This document shows positions 49,151-58,607 of a stretch of DNA of 64,000 nucleotides, in pieces (position 1 is the first letter of the stretch; each line of letters begins with the position of its first letter). The notes beneath the pieces were generated by a model that saw nothing but the letters and a program-made list of their open reading frames with translations, was not told the origin of the DNA and made no database searches. This DNA is from Streptacidiphilus jiangxiensis (lineage in GTDB: Bacteria > Actinomycetota > Actinomycetes > Streptomycetales > Streptomycetaceae): assembly GCF_900109465.1 (NCBI RefSeq), contig NZ_FOAZ01000033.1, positions 1-64,000 on the forward strand, given 5' to 3'. A program made the position numbers and the translations under genes.

Positions 49151-50155
49151 GTGCGCCGACTCGCCGCCGCGCTGCTTCTCGCGCCCGCGCTGCTGCTCAC
49201 CGGCTGTGGCAGCAGCACCAAGCAGCAGTCCTCGGCCGACGCGGCAGCCACGCCCTGCCCGTCCGGCAGCGCCGCGGCCGCGCCCATGCCCACGCCCGCC
49301 GTGGTCAACGACGACGCGGCGCTCCCCGCCGTCTCCGGCACCTTCGGCCAGAGCATCAAGATCACCCCGGCCAAGGGCACCCCGGACGGCAAGTTCGTGG
49401 TGAAGACCCTCTCCGAGGGCACCGGCGCGACGGTCACCAAGGACGACGTCGTCGCCTTCTCCTTCGCCGGGCAGAACTGGGCGGGCAAGTCCTTCATCAA
49501 CAGCTACGAGCAGGGCGGCGGGGCCACCGTCGACAACCTGCACACCACCCCGATGGTGCCGATGTTCACGCAGGCCATGGTCGGCCACAAGGTCGGCAGC
49601 CGGGTGGAGGTGGTGGCTCCTCCGGGAGCGGGCTTCGGCAACGCGGGCTACCCCAAGCTCGGCATCAGCTGCCACGACACCCTGGCCCTGGTCTTCGACA
49701 TCACCGAGGCCGTGCCGTCCGACGCCATGGCGCAGGGCGCGACCCTGCCCGTCTCGGCCGATCTGCCCAAGGTCGACGTCAAGGCCGGCGGCCCGGCGAC
49801 GTTCACCATCACCGACGCGCAGCGCGACCCGAAGAACCTCGGCGTGGGCGTGCTGATCAAGGGCAAGGGTCCGGTGGTCAAGCCCGGCCAGAACCTCATC
49901 GCCCAGTACACCGGCGCGACGCTCAAGGACGGCAAGGTCTTCGACTTCTCCTGGAAGTACGGCGGCGCCAGCAGCTTCGTCATCGGTGCCGGCCAGGTCA
50001 TCCCCGGCTGGGACAAGGGCCTGGTCGGCCAGACCGTCGGCTCGCGGGTGATCCTCTCCATCCCGTCCGCCGAGGCCTACGGCGCCCAGGGCAACCAGGG
50101 CATTCCGCCCAACGCCAACCTGGTCTTCGTCGTGGACATCCTCGGAGCCGCGTAA
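49151..50155 (+). CDS. FKBP-type peptidyl-prolyl isomerase lipoprotein
   Basis: The 334-residue protein has a lipoprotein signal (lipobox LTGC, Cys19) and two FKBP-like halves. The first, about residues 60-190, is degenerate. The second, about 220-334, keeps QYTGATLKDGKVFD, VIGAGQVIPGWDKGL and NQGIPPNANLVFVVDIL. It should act as a folding catalyst outside the membrane. The GTG follows aagga by five bases. A 64-base gap separates it from a cytosolic FKBP, a pairing conserved beside pafA in Streptomyces as far as I recall. Confidence 0.87.
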   Translation: MRRLAAALLLAPALLLTGCGSSTKQQSSADAAATPCPSGSAAAAPMPTPAVVNDDAALPAVSGTFGQSIKITPAKGTPDGKFVVKTLSEGTGATVTKDDVVAFSFAGQNWAGKSFINSYEQGGGATVDNLHTTPMVPMFTQAMVGHKVGSRVEVVAPPGAGFGNAGYPKLGISCHDTLALVFDITEAVPSDAMAQGATLPVSADLPKVDVKAGGPATFTITDAQRDPKNLGVGVLIKGKGPVVKPGQNLIAQYTGATLKDGKVFDFSWKYGGASSFVIGAGQVIPGWDKGLVGQTVGSRVILSIPSAEAYGAQGNQGIPPNANLVFVVDILGAA

Positions 50156-50219
50156 CGTAGGGCCTGACCAGTCCGACCAGGGCTGCGTCGTTACGTCCGT
50201 ATCCGAGGAGAGCACTACC

Positions 50220-50591
50220 TTGAACATCGAGAAGCCGGAGATCGACTTCCCGGGTGGCGAGGCCCCCACCACGCTGCAGATCCGCGACATCTGGGTGGGC
50301 GACGGCGCCGAGGCGAAGGCCGGCGACATGGTCAAGGTCCACTACGTGGGCGTGGCCTTCAGCTCGGGCGAGGAGTTCGACGCCAGCTGGAACCGTGGCA
50401 CCCCGCTCCAGTTCAAGCTGGGCGTCGGCCAGGTCATCGCCGGCTGGGACCAGGGCGTCAAGGGCATGAAGGTCGGCGGCCGTCGCGAGCTGATCATCCC
50501 GGCCCACCTCGCCTACGGTGACCGCGGCGCCGGCAGCGCGATCGCCCCGGGCGAGACGCTGATCTTCGTCTGCGACCTGATGGGTGTCTGA
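50220..50591 (+). CDS. Cytosolic FKBP-type peptidyl-prolyl isomerase
   Basis: The 123-residue protein is one canonical FKBP domain: VKVHYVGVAFSSGEEFDASW, GVGQVIAGWDQGVKGMKVGG and RELIIPAHLAYGDRGAG, which include the aromatic pocket. There is no signal peptide. A TTG start at 50220 is preceded by gaggag. No other in-frame start fits. It catalyses proline cis-trans isomerisation in protein folding and follows the FKBP lipoprotein gene. Confidence 0.9.
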   Translation: MNIEKPEIDFPGGEAPTTLQIRDIWVGDGAEAKAGDMVKVHYVGVAFSSGEEFDASWNRGTPLQFKLGVGQVIAGWDQGVKGMKVGGRRELIIPAHLAYGDRGAGSAIAPGETLIFVCDLMGV

Positions 50592-50625
50592 CACCCCCGG
50601 AACCGCTGACTGAGGTTCGACCCTC

Positions 50626-50678
50626 GCACCCCCGTCCGAGGCGCCGCGCTACCACAGGCGGCGTTCGGGCGGGGGTGC
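50626..50678 (+). terminator. Large hairpin terminator after FKBP
   Basis: Fourteen-base arms with one wobble pair (gcacccccgtccga at 50626-50639, partner at 50665-50678) enclose an inner cgccgc/gcggcg stem and are followed by gctttg. Confidence 0.7.
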
Positions 50679-50771
50679 GCTTTGTGGCGCCGAGCCCTAC
50701 CGGTACGGTCAGTTGATGCGTGGTCCGAGCGGCCCGCCGCGGCCGGTGCCGTGTCCAGAGAAGGGTGAGCG

Positions 50772-51779
50772 ATGCCCATCGCCAAGTCCGAGCGCCTGAT
50801 GAACCTCGCGCTGTGCCTGATGAACACCAAGCGCCCGCTGAGCAAGCGGGAGTTGCGGGAGTCCATCGAGGCCTACCGCGAGGCGGGGACGGCGGGGGAA
50901 CAGGCCAGCGAGGACGCCTTCAACCGCATGTTCGAGCGGGACAAGGACGATCTGCGCGAACTCGGCCTGCTCATCGACGTCGTGGAGAACCCCCTCGACG
51001 GCGAGCTCGGCTACCTGGCCCGACGTGACGTCAACCGGCTGCCGGAGGTCCACCTGGACGCCGAGGAGGCCGCCGCGCTCAGCCTCGCGGCCGGAGTCTG
51101 GGAGCAGGCCCGCCTGGCCGGCGCCGCCAGCGGCGCCCTGCAGAAGCTGCGCGCGGCCGGCTCGCTCGCCGAGGACGACGCCGAGGGCCGTACCGCGCTC
51201 CAGCCGCGCATCCCCGCCCGCGAGGCCGCGTTCGAGCCGCTGCTGGTCGCCGCCCGCGACCGCCGTCCGGTCGGCTTCGACTACCGCAAGAGCGGCTCCG
51301 CCGTGGCCGAGGCCCGGACCGTCGAGCCGTGGGCGCTGGAGTTCTGGCACGGCCACTGGTACCTGGCGGGCTGGGACCGCGACCGGGAGGACGTGCGCGT
51401 CTTCCGGCTCAGCCGGATCGTCGGCAAGGTGCGCAGCAAGGGTGCCCGTTTCGTCGCCGAGGTCCCCGACCACGTCGACGTCCGCCAGGCCGTCGCCCGC
51501 TTCGCCGGCGAGGGCGCGACCGAGCGGGCCCGGGTCCAGGTCCGCCGCAAGGCGGGCTTCCCGCTGCGCGCCAAGGCGACCTCCGTGGAGCCGGTCGACG
51601 CCGAGTGGGACGAGCTGGAGCTCCCCTACGGCCTGGGGCTCGCCTCGGACCTGGTGGAGTACGGCCCGAACGTGGTCGTTCTGGAGCCCGCCGAGTTGCG
51701 CGCGGACATCATCGCGCGCCTGCGCGCGGTGGCCGGTTCTTCGAGTGACGCTTCGAACGAGAGTGAGGTGGGCGCATGA
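50772..51779 (+). CDS. pafB: WYL-domain transcriptional regulator PafB
   Basis: The 335-residue protein has an N-terminal winged helix (ERLMNLALCLMNTKRPLSKREL), a WYL domain with FRLSRIVGKV and HWYLAGWD, and a C-terminal WCX-like region. With PafC it forms the mycobacterial-type PafBC activator of LexA-independent DNA-damage genes. That is knowledge of the family, not shown here. It lies in the usual place after pafA. A gggtgag site precedes the ATG. Confidence 0.93.
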   Translation: MPIAKSERLMNLALCLMNTKRPLSKRELRESIEAYREAGTAGEQASEDAFNRMFERDKDDLRELGLLIDVVENPLDGELGYLARRDVNRLPEVHLDAEEAAALSLAAGVWEQARLAGAASGALQKLRAAGSLAEDDAEGRTALQPRIPAREAAFEPLLVAARDRRPVGFDYRKSGSAVAEARTVEPWALEFWHGHWYLAGWDRDREDVRVFRLSRIVGKVRSKGARFVAEVPDHVDVRQAVARFAGEGATERARVQVRRKAGFPLRAKATSVEPVDAEWDELELPYGLGLASDLVEYGPNVVVLEPAELRADIIARLRAVAGSSSDASNESEVGA

Positions 51780-51838
51780 GCACGCAGTCGAGGTGCAGCG
51801 CAGGGTGGGGGCCCACGGAGCGAGGACGGGACACCATG

Positions 51839-51885
51839 CGGCTCCGCGGCGTGAGCGGAGTGGGGACCCGGCCGGAGCGGAGCCG
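51839..51885 (+). repeat. Hairpin in the pafB-pafC spacer
   Basis: The arms cggctccgc (51839-51847) and gcggagccg (51877-51885) are a perfect inverted repeat inside the 130-base gap between pafB and pafC. The two genes are usually adjacent or overlapping. Confidence 0.55.
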
Positions 51886-51909
51886 GGACGACGTGCGACA
51901 GGAGTCGGT

Positions 51910-52857
51910 ATGAGCAGCGCCATCGACCAGACCCGTCGGATGCTCTCGCTCGTCACCTACCTGCGTGAGCGCCCCGGCGCCCGGGTCAGCGAGGTCGCTC
52001 GCGCGTTCGGCGTCACCGAGCGCGAGCTGATCCGCGACCTCAGCGTGCTGCCGATGTGCGGCACCAGCTTCCGCGGCGGCGACCTGCTCGACATCGACAC
52101 CGACGGCGAGCAGATCTGGTGGCACAATCCTGACGACGTGGCCCAGCCGCTGCGGCTCGCCGCCGACGAGGCGACCTCCCTGCTGGTCGCCGCCCGCGCC
52201 GTGGCGGGTCTGCCCGGCCTGCGCGAGCGCGACCGCCAGGCGCTGACCCGCGCCGTCGCCAAGCTGGAGGCTGCGGCGGGTGACGTCGCCGAGGGAAGCA
52301 CCCGCGTCGGCGTGACCTTCGAGGCCGAGGGCGACGTCTTCGCCGAGATCGACCGGGCCTTCGCGGAGCGCAAGCGCCTGTGGCTGAACTACTGGTCGTC
52401 CGGGCGTGGCGAGCTCACCGAGCGCGAGGTCGACCCGATCCGCCTGATCAGCGAGGGCCACACCTACCTCGAGGCGTGGTGCCGTCTCTCCGAGGACCGC
52501 CGGATGTTCCGGCTGGACCGGATCGCCGAGATCAAGGTGCTGGACACCCCCTCCGACCCGCCGCCGCTGGAGCTGCGGGACCTCTCCGAGGGCCTGGTCC
52601 ACCCCTCCGGCGAGGACCCGCAGGTGGTCCTGGAGGTCGCCCCGGGCGGTCGCTGGGTCGCCGAGTACTACCCGCACGAGTCGGCCGAGGAGCTCCCCGA
52701 CGGCGGCCTGCGGATCGTGCTGCGCACTCCGGACCCCTCCTCCCTGCTGCGCCTGGTCCTCCGGCTCGGCCCCGACGGCCGCGTCCTGGAGCCGTCCTCC
52801 CTCGCCGCCCAGGCCCGCGAGGCCGCGGTCGCGGCGCTGGCCCGGTACGACGGATGA
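51910..52857 (+). CDS. pafC: WYL-domain transcriptional regulator PafC
   Basis: The 315-residue protein is the PafB partner: winged helix RRMLSLVTYLRERPGARVSEVARAFGVTERELIRDL, which is the DNA-binding part, then a WYL domain with RKRLWLNYWSSGRGELTEREVDPI and RMFRLDRIAEIKVL, and the C-terminal dimerisation domain. Its ATG at 51910 follows aggag. Its stop overlaps the zinc-ribbon gene (ATGA), so the two are translationally coupled. Confidence 0.93.
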   Translation: MSSAIDQTRRMLSLVTYLRERPGARVSEVARAFGVTERELIRDLSVLPMCGTSFRGGDLLDIDTDGEQIWWHNPDDVAQPLRLAADEATSLLVAARAVAGLPGLRERDRQALTRAVAKLEAAAGDVAEGSTRVGVTFEAEGDVFAEIDRAFAERKRLWLNYWSSGRGELTEREVDPIRLISEGHTYLEAWCRLSEDRRMFRLDRIAEIKVLDTPSDPPPLELRDLSEGLVHPSGEDPQVVLEVAPGGRWVAEYYPHESAEELPDGGLRIVLRTPDPSSLLRLVLRLGPDGRVLEPSSLAAQAREAAVAALARYDG

Positions 52858-53093
52858 GCGCGCTCGCCTCCCCGACCCGCTTCCGGGCATCCTGCCCGGA
52901 CTGCCGGGCCACGGCTGAGCTGGAGGCTCGCGCCTTCCGCCTGGCGCTGGGGCGCACGAAGGAACGCACCTTCTACTCCTTCACCTGCCCGGCGTGCGGC
53001 GTGGCGGTCCGCAAGCCCGCCGGCGAGCGCATCATCGACGCCCTGACCGGCGCGGGCGTCCCGACGATGCGGCTCCACGTCGGGGCCCGTTAG
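52854..53093 (+). CDS. Small zinc-ribbon protein
   Basis: The 79-residue protein has two CxxC knuckles, CPDC (Cys14, Cys17) and CPAC (Cys45, Cys48), that should bind one zinc. No other domain is visible. The ATG overlaps the pafC stop, which strongly supports the frame. Homologues of this size occur beside pafBC in actinobacteria, to my recollection. A role as partner of PafBC or RNA polymerase is speculative. Confidence 0.8.
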   Translation: MSALASPTRFRASCPDCRATAELEARAFRLALGRTKERTFYSFTCPACGVAVRKPAGERIIDALTGAGVPTMRLHVGAR

Positions 53094-53280
53094 CAGCAGT
53101 GTGCGCGCGTCCGGGTCGTGGCTGTGCCTCGGCACCAGCAGCCCGGACCGCCACGCCCACAGCACCGGAGCACCTCCCGGGCCGCGGCGAAGACCCACTC
53201 CGGCAGCGCGACCATGCCACGAGGCGACATCGCGTCGCACTTCTGCGTGAGCTGCCCCGGGGGCTCACTAGACTGGCGCG

Positions 53281-53508
53281 GTGATCTGGATGATCGTCGG
53301 CCTGACCACTGCGGGCCTCCTGGTACTGGGCTTCTTCGCCGTGCTCGCCTACCGTGAGGTGGTTCTGCTCGGGAGGGCACTGACCCGCAGCGCGGAGCGC
53401 GTGGCGAGGGCGGGTGCGGAAGTCGAACGCGCCGCCGACGCACTCGCGCGACACGGTGGGGAGTTCGCGTTCACTGCCGTCTCACCGTCTGTTCAAGGCA
53501 CAAACTGA
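53281..53508 (+). CDS. Small membrane protein upstream of tatA
   Basis: The 75-residue protein has one N-terminal membrane segment (IWMIVGLTTAGLLVLGFFAV, about 2-22) followed by a basic amphipathic helix rich in Arg and Ala. A GTG start is chosen. Two tiny genes therefore sit between pafC and tatA. The function is unknown. The membrane location and helix suggest a Tat- or envelope-linked accessory, but that is inference. Confidence 0.7.
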   Translation: MIWMIVGLTTAGLLVLGFFAVLAYREVVLLGRALTRSAERVARAGAEVERAADALARHGGEFAFTAVSPSVQGTN

Positions 53509-53623
53509 TCCGCGTAGTATCGAAGATGCGTCGAAGCGGCAAGATCTGCTGCGACGCTCTGGACGCCCGTGACACCGCGGTGCGTATCATCGGCGCAGAC
53601 ACGACGACGAAGAGGGAACCCCG

Positions 53624-53917
53624 ATGCTCGAAAACCGCGCACTGGAAATCATCATCATTGCGGTCATCGTGCTGCTGCTCTTCGGGGCCAAGCGGCTCCC
53701 GGACTCCGCGCGTGCCCTCGGCAAGTCGCTGCGCATCCTCAAGTCCGAGGTCGGCGCCATGAAGGACGACGGCAAGAAGGACGCCGCCGTCTCCAACGTG
53801 CAGACCTCCTCCGAGCAGCAGGCCGAGGCCGCCGCTCCGAAGACGATCCAGTCCGCTCCCGGCGACGTCGCCTCCGCTCGCCCGGTCGAGGACAAGCAGC
53901 CCACGACGCAGGTCTGA
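53624..53917 (+). CDS. tatA: Twin-arginine translocase subunit TatA
   Basis: The 97-residue protein has a short N-terminal membrane segment ([20 protein letters not shown]), the FG hinge at residues 20-21, an amphipathic helix (residues 23-40; [17 protein letters not shown]) and a disordered acidic tail. TatA forms the protein-conducting part of the Tat pathway. It is 53 bases upstream of tatC. Confidence 0.93.
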   Translation: MLENRALEIIIIAVIVLLLFGAKRLPDSARALGKSLRILKSEVGAMKDDGKKDAAVSNVQTSSEQQAEAAAPKTIQSAPGDVASARPVEDKQPTTQV

Positions 53918-53970
53918 GCCGCACCCTCCTCCGACACCTTCTCCTTATCCGCTTAGGACACAGCCGCACG

Positions 53971-54930
53971 GTGAGCGACACCACGTCGAGGCAGAGGCCT
54001 CCGAAGAACGACGAAGGCCGGATGCCTCTCGCGGAGCACCTCCGCGAGCTGCGCTACCGGCTGATCGTCTGCGTACTCGCCGTGCTGGTGACCACGGTCG
54101 TCGGCTGGCTCGTGCACGACTGGGCGATCAACCAGCTGGTCTCGCCGGCCTGTCACATCACCGGTGTCAACGGCTACGGGCAGAAGACCAAGGCCTGTCC
54201 CAACGGTCTGCTGGTGAACAACGGCGTGCTCTCGCCGCTGACCTTCACCTTCAAGATCTCGATGATGATCGGCTTCATCCTGGCCGCGCCGGTGTGGTCG
54301 TACCAGCTGTGGGCGTTCGTCGCGCCGGGTCTGTACAAGAAGGAGAAGAAGTACGGCCTGGGCTTCGTGGCCGCCGCCGTTCCCCTCTTCGCGGGCGGCG
54401 CCTTCCTCGCCTACACGATCTTCCCCAAGGCCCTGAGCATCCTGGCGAGCTTCAACCCCGCCAACTTCTCGCTGGCCTTCTCCGGCGCCGAGTTCCTGGA
54501 CTTCTTCATCCGGATGGTGCTGGTCTTCGGGCTCTCCTTCGAGATCCCGCTGCTGCTGGTGATGCTGAACTTCATCGGCGTGGTGAGCGCCGCCCGGCTG
54601 CGCGGCTGGTGGCGCGGAGCGGTCTTCGGGATCTTCGTCTTCTCCGCGATCGCCGTGCCGACCGGCGACCCGGTCACCATGACCGTGCTCGCCGTGCCGA
54701 TCTGCCTGCTCTACTTCGCCGCCTGCGGCGTGGCCACCCTGCACGACAAGGCCAGGGCCCGGCGCGACGCCGAGAACCCGGACCACCAGCTCGACGACGA
54801 CGAGGCCTCCCAGCTGGACCTGCGGCCCTCCGCGCTCGGCGCGCAGGACCTGCCGATCCCGGAGCCGGTCAACGCGACCGAGCTGGCCGCCGGTGAGCCG
54901 ATGAGCTACCACCCGGACGACGTCACCTGA
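53971..54930 (+). CDS. tatC: Twin-arginine translocase subunit TatC
   Basis: The 319-residue receptor subunit has six membrane segments and the N-terminal cytoplasmic motif MPLAEHLRELRYRL, the signature of TatC, with the conserved Glu near residue 22. An extracytoplasmic loop with Cys pairs (SPACHITG, TKACPNG) and a C-terminal acidic tail are visible. The GTG at 53971 is chosen because the LAEHL motif lies close behind it. With TatA and TatB, probably encoded elsewhere, it exports folded proteins. Confidence 0.95.
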   Translation: MSDTTSRQRPPKNDEGRMPLAEHLRELRYRLIVCVLAVLVTTVVGWLVHDWAINQLVSPACHITGVNGYGQKTKACPNGLLVNNGVLSPLTFTFKISMMIGFILAAPVWSYQLWAFVAPGLYKKEKKYGLGFVAAAVPLFAGGAFLAYTIFPKALSILASFNPANFSLAFSGAEFLDFFIRMVLVFGLSFEIPLLLVMLNFIGVVSAARLRGWWRGAVFGIFVFSAIAVPTGDPVTMTVLAVPICLLYFAACGVATLHDKARARRDAENPDHQLDDDEASQLDLRPSALGAQDLPIPEPVNATELAAGEPMSYHPDDVT

Positions 54931-55002
54931 CCGGGCAGCCGAGGGTTCGGTAAAGAATCTTGAGGTGGAGTGTCACCCCGGACGGGTACGCTCCTAGGCG
55001 AG

Positions 55003-57894
55003 ATGACTGACCAGAACCTGTCCTCCGCTGACGAGAACCTCAGCCCCTCCGAGCGCTACGCCGCCGCGCGGCTCCGCGCCAAGGAGGAGGCAAGCGCGCT
55101 GCACGCCTTCCGGCAGCTGTACGACTTCCCCCTGGACCAGTTCCAGGTGGAGGCCTGTCAGGCCCTGGAGGGCGGCGAGGGTGTGCTGGTGGCCGCACCG
55201 ACCGGCTCCGGCAAGACCATCGTCGGCGAGTTCGCCGTGCACCTGGCGCTGAACCAGGGCCGCAAGTGCTTCTACACGACACCCATCAAGGCGCTGTCGA
55301 ACCAGAAGTTCCAGGACCTGGTCAAGCGCTACGGCCCCGACCGTGTCGGCCTGCTGACCGGTGACAACACCATCAACAGCGATGCCCCCGTCGTCGTCAT
55401 GACGACGGAGGTGCTGCGCAACATGCTCTACGCGAGCTCCTCCACGCTGGGCGGCCTCGGCTACGTGGTCATGGACGAGGTGCACTACCTCGCCGACCGC
55501 TTCCGCGGCGCGGTGTGGGAGGAGGTCATCATCCACCTGCCCGAGTCGGTCACCCTGGTCTCGCTCTCCGCGACGGTCTCCAACGCCGAGGAGTTCGGCG
55601 ACTGGCTGGACACCGTGCGCGGCGGGACCAAGGTCATCGTCTCCGAGCACCGTCCGGTGCCGCTGTGGCAGCACGTGCTGGCCGGGCCCCGGATGTACGA
55701 CCTGTTCACCTCCCGCGTCGCCGAGGAGCGCGCCTCGGGGCGCAAGCGCGAGGGCGGCGCCGGGCGTGGTGGAGAGGCGGACGTCAACCCGGAGCTGGTG
55801 CGGCTGGCGCGCGCCGAGCAGGACCGGCGCGGCGCCGGGCGCGGCCGGTTCGACAACCGCGGCCGGGGCCGCTCGATGCCGAACGGGCGGCCGGGCCGGG
55901 CCTGGACGCCGAGTCGGGTCGAGGTCATCGACCGCCTGGACGCCGAGGGTCTGCTGCCCGCGATCACCTTCATCTTCAGCCGGGCCGGCTGCGAGGCCGC
56001 GGTCCAGCAGTGCCTGCACGCGGGCCTGCGGCTCAACAACGACGCCGAGCGGGCCGAGGTCCGCGCCCTGGTCGAGGCGCGGACGGAGAATATCCCCGCC
56101 GAGGACCTGCACGTGCTCGGCTACTTCGAGTGGCTCGACGCGCTGGAGCGCGGCATCGCCGCCCACCACGCCGGCATGCTGCCGACCTTCAAGGAGGTCG
56201 TCGAGGAGCTGTTCCAGCGCGGCCTGTGCAAGGCGGTCTTCGCGACCGAGACCCTCGCCCTGGGTATCAACATGCCGGCCCGCTCCGTCGTCATGGAGAA
56301 GCTGGTCAAGTGGAACGGCGAGACCCACGCCGACGTCACGCCGGGCGAGTACACCCAGCTGACCGGCCGCGCCGGGCGGCGCGGCATCGACATCGAGGGC
56401 CACGCCGTCGTGCTGTGGCAGCCGAACCTGGACCCGTCCGCGCTCGCGGGCCTCGCGGGCACGCGTACGTACCCGCTGCGCTCCTCGTTCAAGCCCTCGT
56501 ACAACATGGCCGTCAACCTCGTCTCCCAGTTCGGCCGGCACACCGCCCGTGAGCTGCTGGAGACCTCCTTCGCACAGTTCCAGGCGGACCGCTCCGTCGT
56601 CGGCATCGCCCGGCAGGTGCAGCGCAACGAGGAGGGTTTGGCCGGCTACCGCGAGGCCGTCAACTGCCACCTCGGGGACTTCGAGGAGTACATGGGCCTG
56701 CGCCGGGCCCTGAAGGACCGCGAGACGCTGCTGGCCCGCGAGGGGCAGGCGCAGCGCCGCGCCAGTGCCGCCGACTCGCTGGAGCGGCTGCGCCCGGGCG
56801 ACGTCATCCACGTGCCGAGCGGCCGGTTCGCCGGGCTCGCGCTGGTGCTGGACCCGGGCCTGCCGCCGGTCTCCCGGCACGGCACCCGCGGCTACGGCAA
56901 CGGCCGCGGCCAGGAGTACCAGGACGGCCCGCGCCCGGTCGTGCTCACCGCCGAGCGGCAGGTCAAGCGCCTGGCGATGATCGACTTCCCGGTGCCGGTC
57001 GAGCCGATCGAGCGGCTGCGCATCCCGAAGTCCTTCAACCCGCGCAGCCCGCAGTCGCGCCGCGACCTGGCCTCGGCCCTGCGCAGCAAGGCCGGGCACA
57101 TCGACCCGGGCCGCGTCCGCCGGGGCCGCGCGGCGGCCGCCGACGACACCGAGATCGCCCGTCTGCGTACGGAGCTGCGGCAGCACCCCTGCCACGGCTG
57201 CGACGAGCGCGAGGACCACGCCCGCTGGGCCGAGCGCTACGACCGCCTCAAGCGCGACACCGAGCAGCTCGAACGCCGGATGCGCTCGCGCACCCACACC
57301 ATCGCCCGCACCTTCGACCGGGTCTGCGCGCTGCTGACGGACCTGGACTACCTCACCGGTGACACCGTCACCGACCACGGCAAGCGCCTGGGCCGCCTCT
57401 ACGGGGACCTGGACCTGCTGGCCTCGGAGTGCCTGCGCGAGGGCGTGTGGGACGGCCTCAGCCCCGCCGAGCTCGCGGCCTGCGCCTCGGCGCTGGTCTA
57501 CGAGTCGCGGCGCGGCGACGAGGAGGCGGGCGCGGTCAAGCTGCCGGAGGGCAAGGCCCGTCCGGCGCTGGAGACCATGGGCCGCATCTGGGGCCACCTG
57601 GACGCGCTGGAGGAGCAGCACAAGCTGTCCACCATGGAGGGCTGGGTGCGACGCGAGCCGGATCTCGGCTTCGCGTGGACGGCCTTCCGCTGGGCCTCGG
57701 GCGACCCGCTGGACAAGGTGCTGCGCGAGGCGGACATGCCGGCCGGTGACTTCGTGCGCTGGACCCGTCAGCTGATCGACGTGCTGGGCCAGATCCAGAA
57801 CGCCGCCTCGGCCGACGGCGAGGTGCGCTCCGCCGCGCGCAAGGCCGTCGACGCGGTGCGCCGCGGCATCATCGCCTACTCCTCGGTGGGGTGA
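55003..57894 (+). CDS. helY: DEAD/DEAH-box RNA helicase HelY (Ski2/Mtr4-like)
   Basis: The 963-residue helicase has Walker A APTGSGKT at 65-72, DEVH at 158-161 as motif II, SATVSN as motif III, an Arg/Gly-rich insert (about 245-305; RGGEADVNPELVRL, RGAGRGRFDNRGRGR), and C-terminal motifs IAAHHAGMLP and LTGRAGRRGID. A long DSHCT-like C-terminal domain follows. Actinobacterial HelY is encoded next to tat genes. It is thought to unwind RNA and nucleic-acid hybrids. The ATG at 55003 is chosen for the aggcgag site. Confidence 0.93.
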   Translation: MTDQNLSSADENLSPSERYAAARLRAKEEASALHAFRQLYDFPLDQFQVEACQALEGGEGVLVAAPTGSGKTIVGEFAVHLALNQGRKCFYTTPIKALSNQKFQDLVKRYGPDRVGLLTGDNTINSDAPVVVMTTEVLRNMLYASSSTLGGLGYVVMDEVHYLADRFRGAVWEEVIIHLPESVTLVSLSATVSNAEEFGDWLDTVRGGTKVIVSEHRPVPLWQHVLAGPRMYDLFTSRVAEERASGRKREGGAGRGGEADVNPELVRLARAEQDRRGAGRGRFDNRGRGRSMPNGRPGRAWTPSRVEVIDRLDAEGLLPAITFIFSRAGCEAAVQQCLHAGLRLNNDAERAEVRALVEARTENIPAEDLHVLGYFEWLDALERGIAAHHAGMLPTFKEVVEELFQRGLCKAVFATETLALGINMPARSVVMEKLVKWNGETHADVTPGEYTQLTGRAGRRGIDIEGHAVVLWQPNLDPSALAGLAGTRTYPLRSSFKPSYNMAVNLVSQFGRHTARELLETSFAQFQADRSVVGIARQVQRNEEGLAGYREAVNCHLGDFEEYMGLRRALKDRETLLAREGQAQRRASAADSLERLRPGDVIHVPSGRFAGLALVLDPGLPPVSRHGTRGYGNGRGQEYQDGPRPVVLTAERQVKRLAMIDFPVPVEPIERLRIPKSFNPRSPQSRRDLASALRSKAGHIDPGRVRRGRAAAADDTEIARLRTELRQHPCHGCDEREDHARWAERYDRLKRDTEQLERRMRSRTHTIARTFDRVCALLTDLDYLTGDTVTDHGKRLGRLYGDLDLLASECLREGVWDGLSPAELAACASALVYESRRGDEEAGAVKLPEGKARPALETMGRIWGHLDALEEQHKLSTMEGWVRREPDLGFAWTAFRWASGDPLDKVLREADMPAGDFVRWTRQLIDVLGQIQNAASADGEVRSAARKAVDAVRRGIIAYSSVG

Positions 57895-57901
57895 GGCGGG
57901 G

Positions 57902-58588
57902 GTGGCCCGACGGCGCCGTTCGGCCTGGGGTGCCTGGGCGGTCGTCGCCCTGGCGGGGGTGCTCGTCTGGGCGGTGATGCACGGTCAGGGTGGCGGCGCC
58001 GCGCGTGACGCGTCCGCGTCGCCGTCGGCCTCCGGCGCGCACGCCGTCGCCGACCACCCGTCACCGAGCGCCTCCGCGTCGGGCGGCAGCTGGTACACGG
58101 GCAGCTACGACCCGTCCCAGTTCGCCGCCCAGGTGCGCGCCCGTGCGCACGAGGCGGGGGTGGACCCGCAGCTGGTGATGGCGGTCCTCTACAACGAGGA
58201 CTACAAGCCGCACGATCCGGCCTTCGAGCGGTCCTGGCTGAAGCTGAAGCCGACGGCCTCGCTCGGCGTCGCCAACATGCACGAGGCCACCTTCGACCAG
58301 GTCAAGCAGGGCCGTCCGTTCGCCTCCCGCTCCTGGCTGAGCCTGCCCGACGATCCGGACCTGGCGATTCGCGCCGAGGCCTGGTACCTGCACGACCTCG
58401 CGGCGCAGCTGCCCGCGCACCACGTCTCCTCGCTGACCACGGACGAGCTGCTGGCGCTCGGCTACAACACCGGCCCCGGCAACATGCGCGCCTTCGCGCG
58501 CGGTGTGTCCCTGGGCCCGCAGGCGCGGCAGTACCTCGACACGACGCGATCCAACTGGGAGAAGGCCGCGAAGGCTATCGCGATATAG
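57902..58588 (+). CDS. Lytic-transglycosylase-like secreted protein
   Basis: The 228-residue protein has one membrane segment or uncleaved signal (AWAVVALAGVLVWAVM), a Ser/Ala/Pro-rich linker to about residue 62 and an SLT-like goose-lysozyme fold: VDPQLVMAVLYNEDYKP with catalytic Glu99, the TASLGVANMHEATF and YNTGPGNMRAFARG segments. It should cleave or bind peptidoglycan. It starts 7 bases after helY, in the same operon, and its stop overlaps the PadR promoter. Confidence 0.82.
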   Translation: MARRRRSAWGAWAVVALAGVLVWAVMHGQGGGAARDASASPSASGAHAVADHPSPSASASGGSWYTGSYDPSQFAAQVRARAHEAGVDPQLVMAVLYNEDYKPHDPAFERSWLKLKPTASLGVANMHEATFDQVKQGRPFASRSWLSLPDDPDLAIRAEAWYLHDLAAQLPAHHVSSLTTDELLALGYNTGPGNMRAFARGVSLGPQARQYLDTTRSNWEKAAKAIAI

Positions 58589-58607
58589 CGTATTGACACG
58601 CGCTATA
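58584..58607 (+). promoter_or_regulatory. Outer inverted repeat of the padR promoter
   Basis: tatagcg (58584-58590) and cgctata (58601-58607) form a perfect 7-base inverted repeat with a 10-base spacer. It spans the -35 hexamer ttgaca at 58593-58598. Confidence 0.55.

Noticed and set aside
54994-57621. 875-codon minus-strand frame opposite helY
   Set aside because: It is compositionally biased and lacks domains, while the plus strand carries all helicase motifs.
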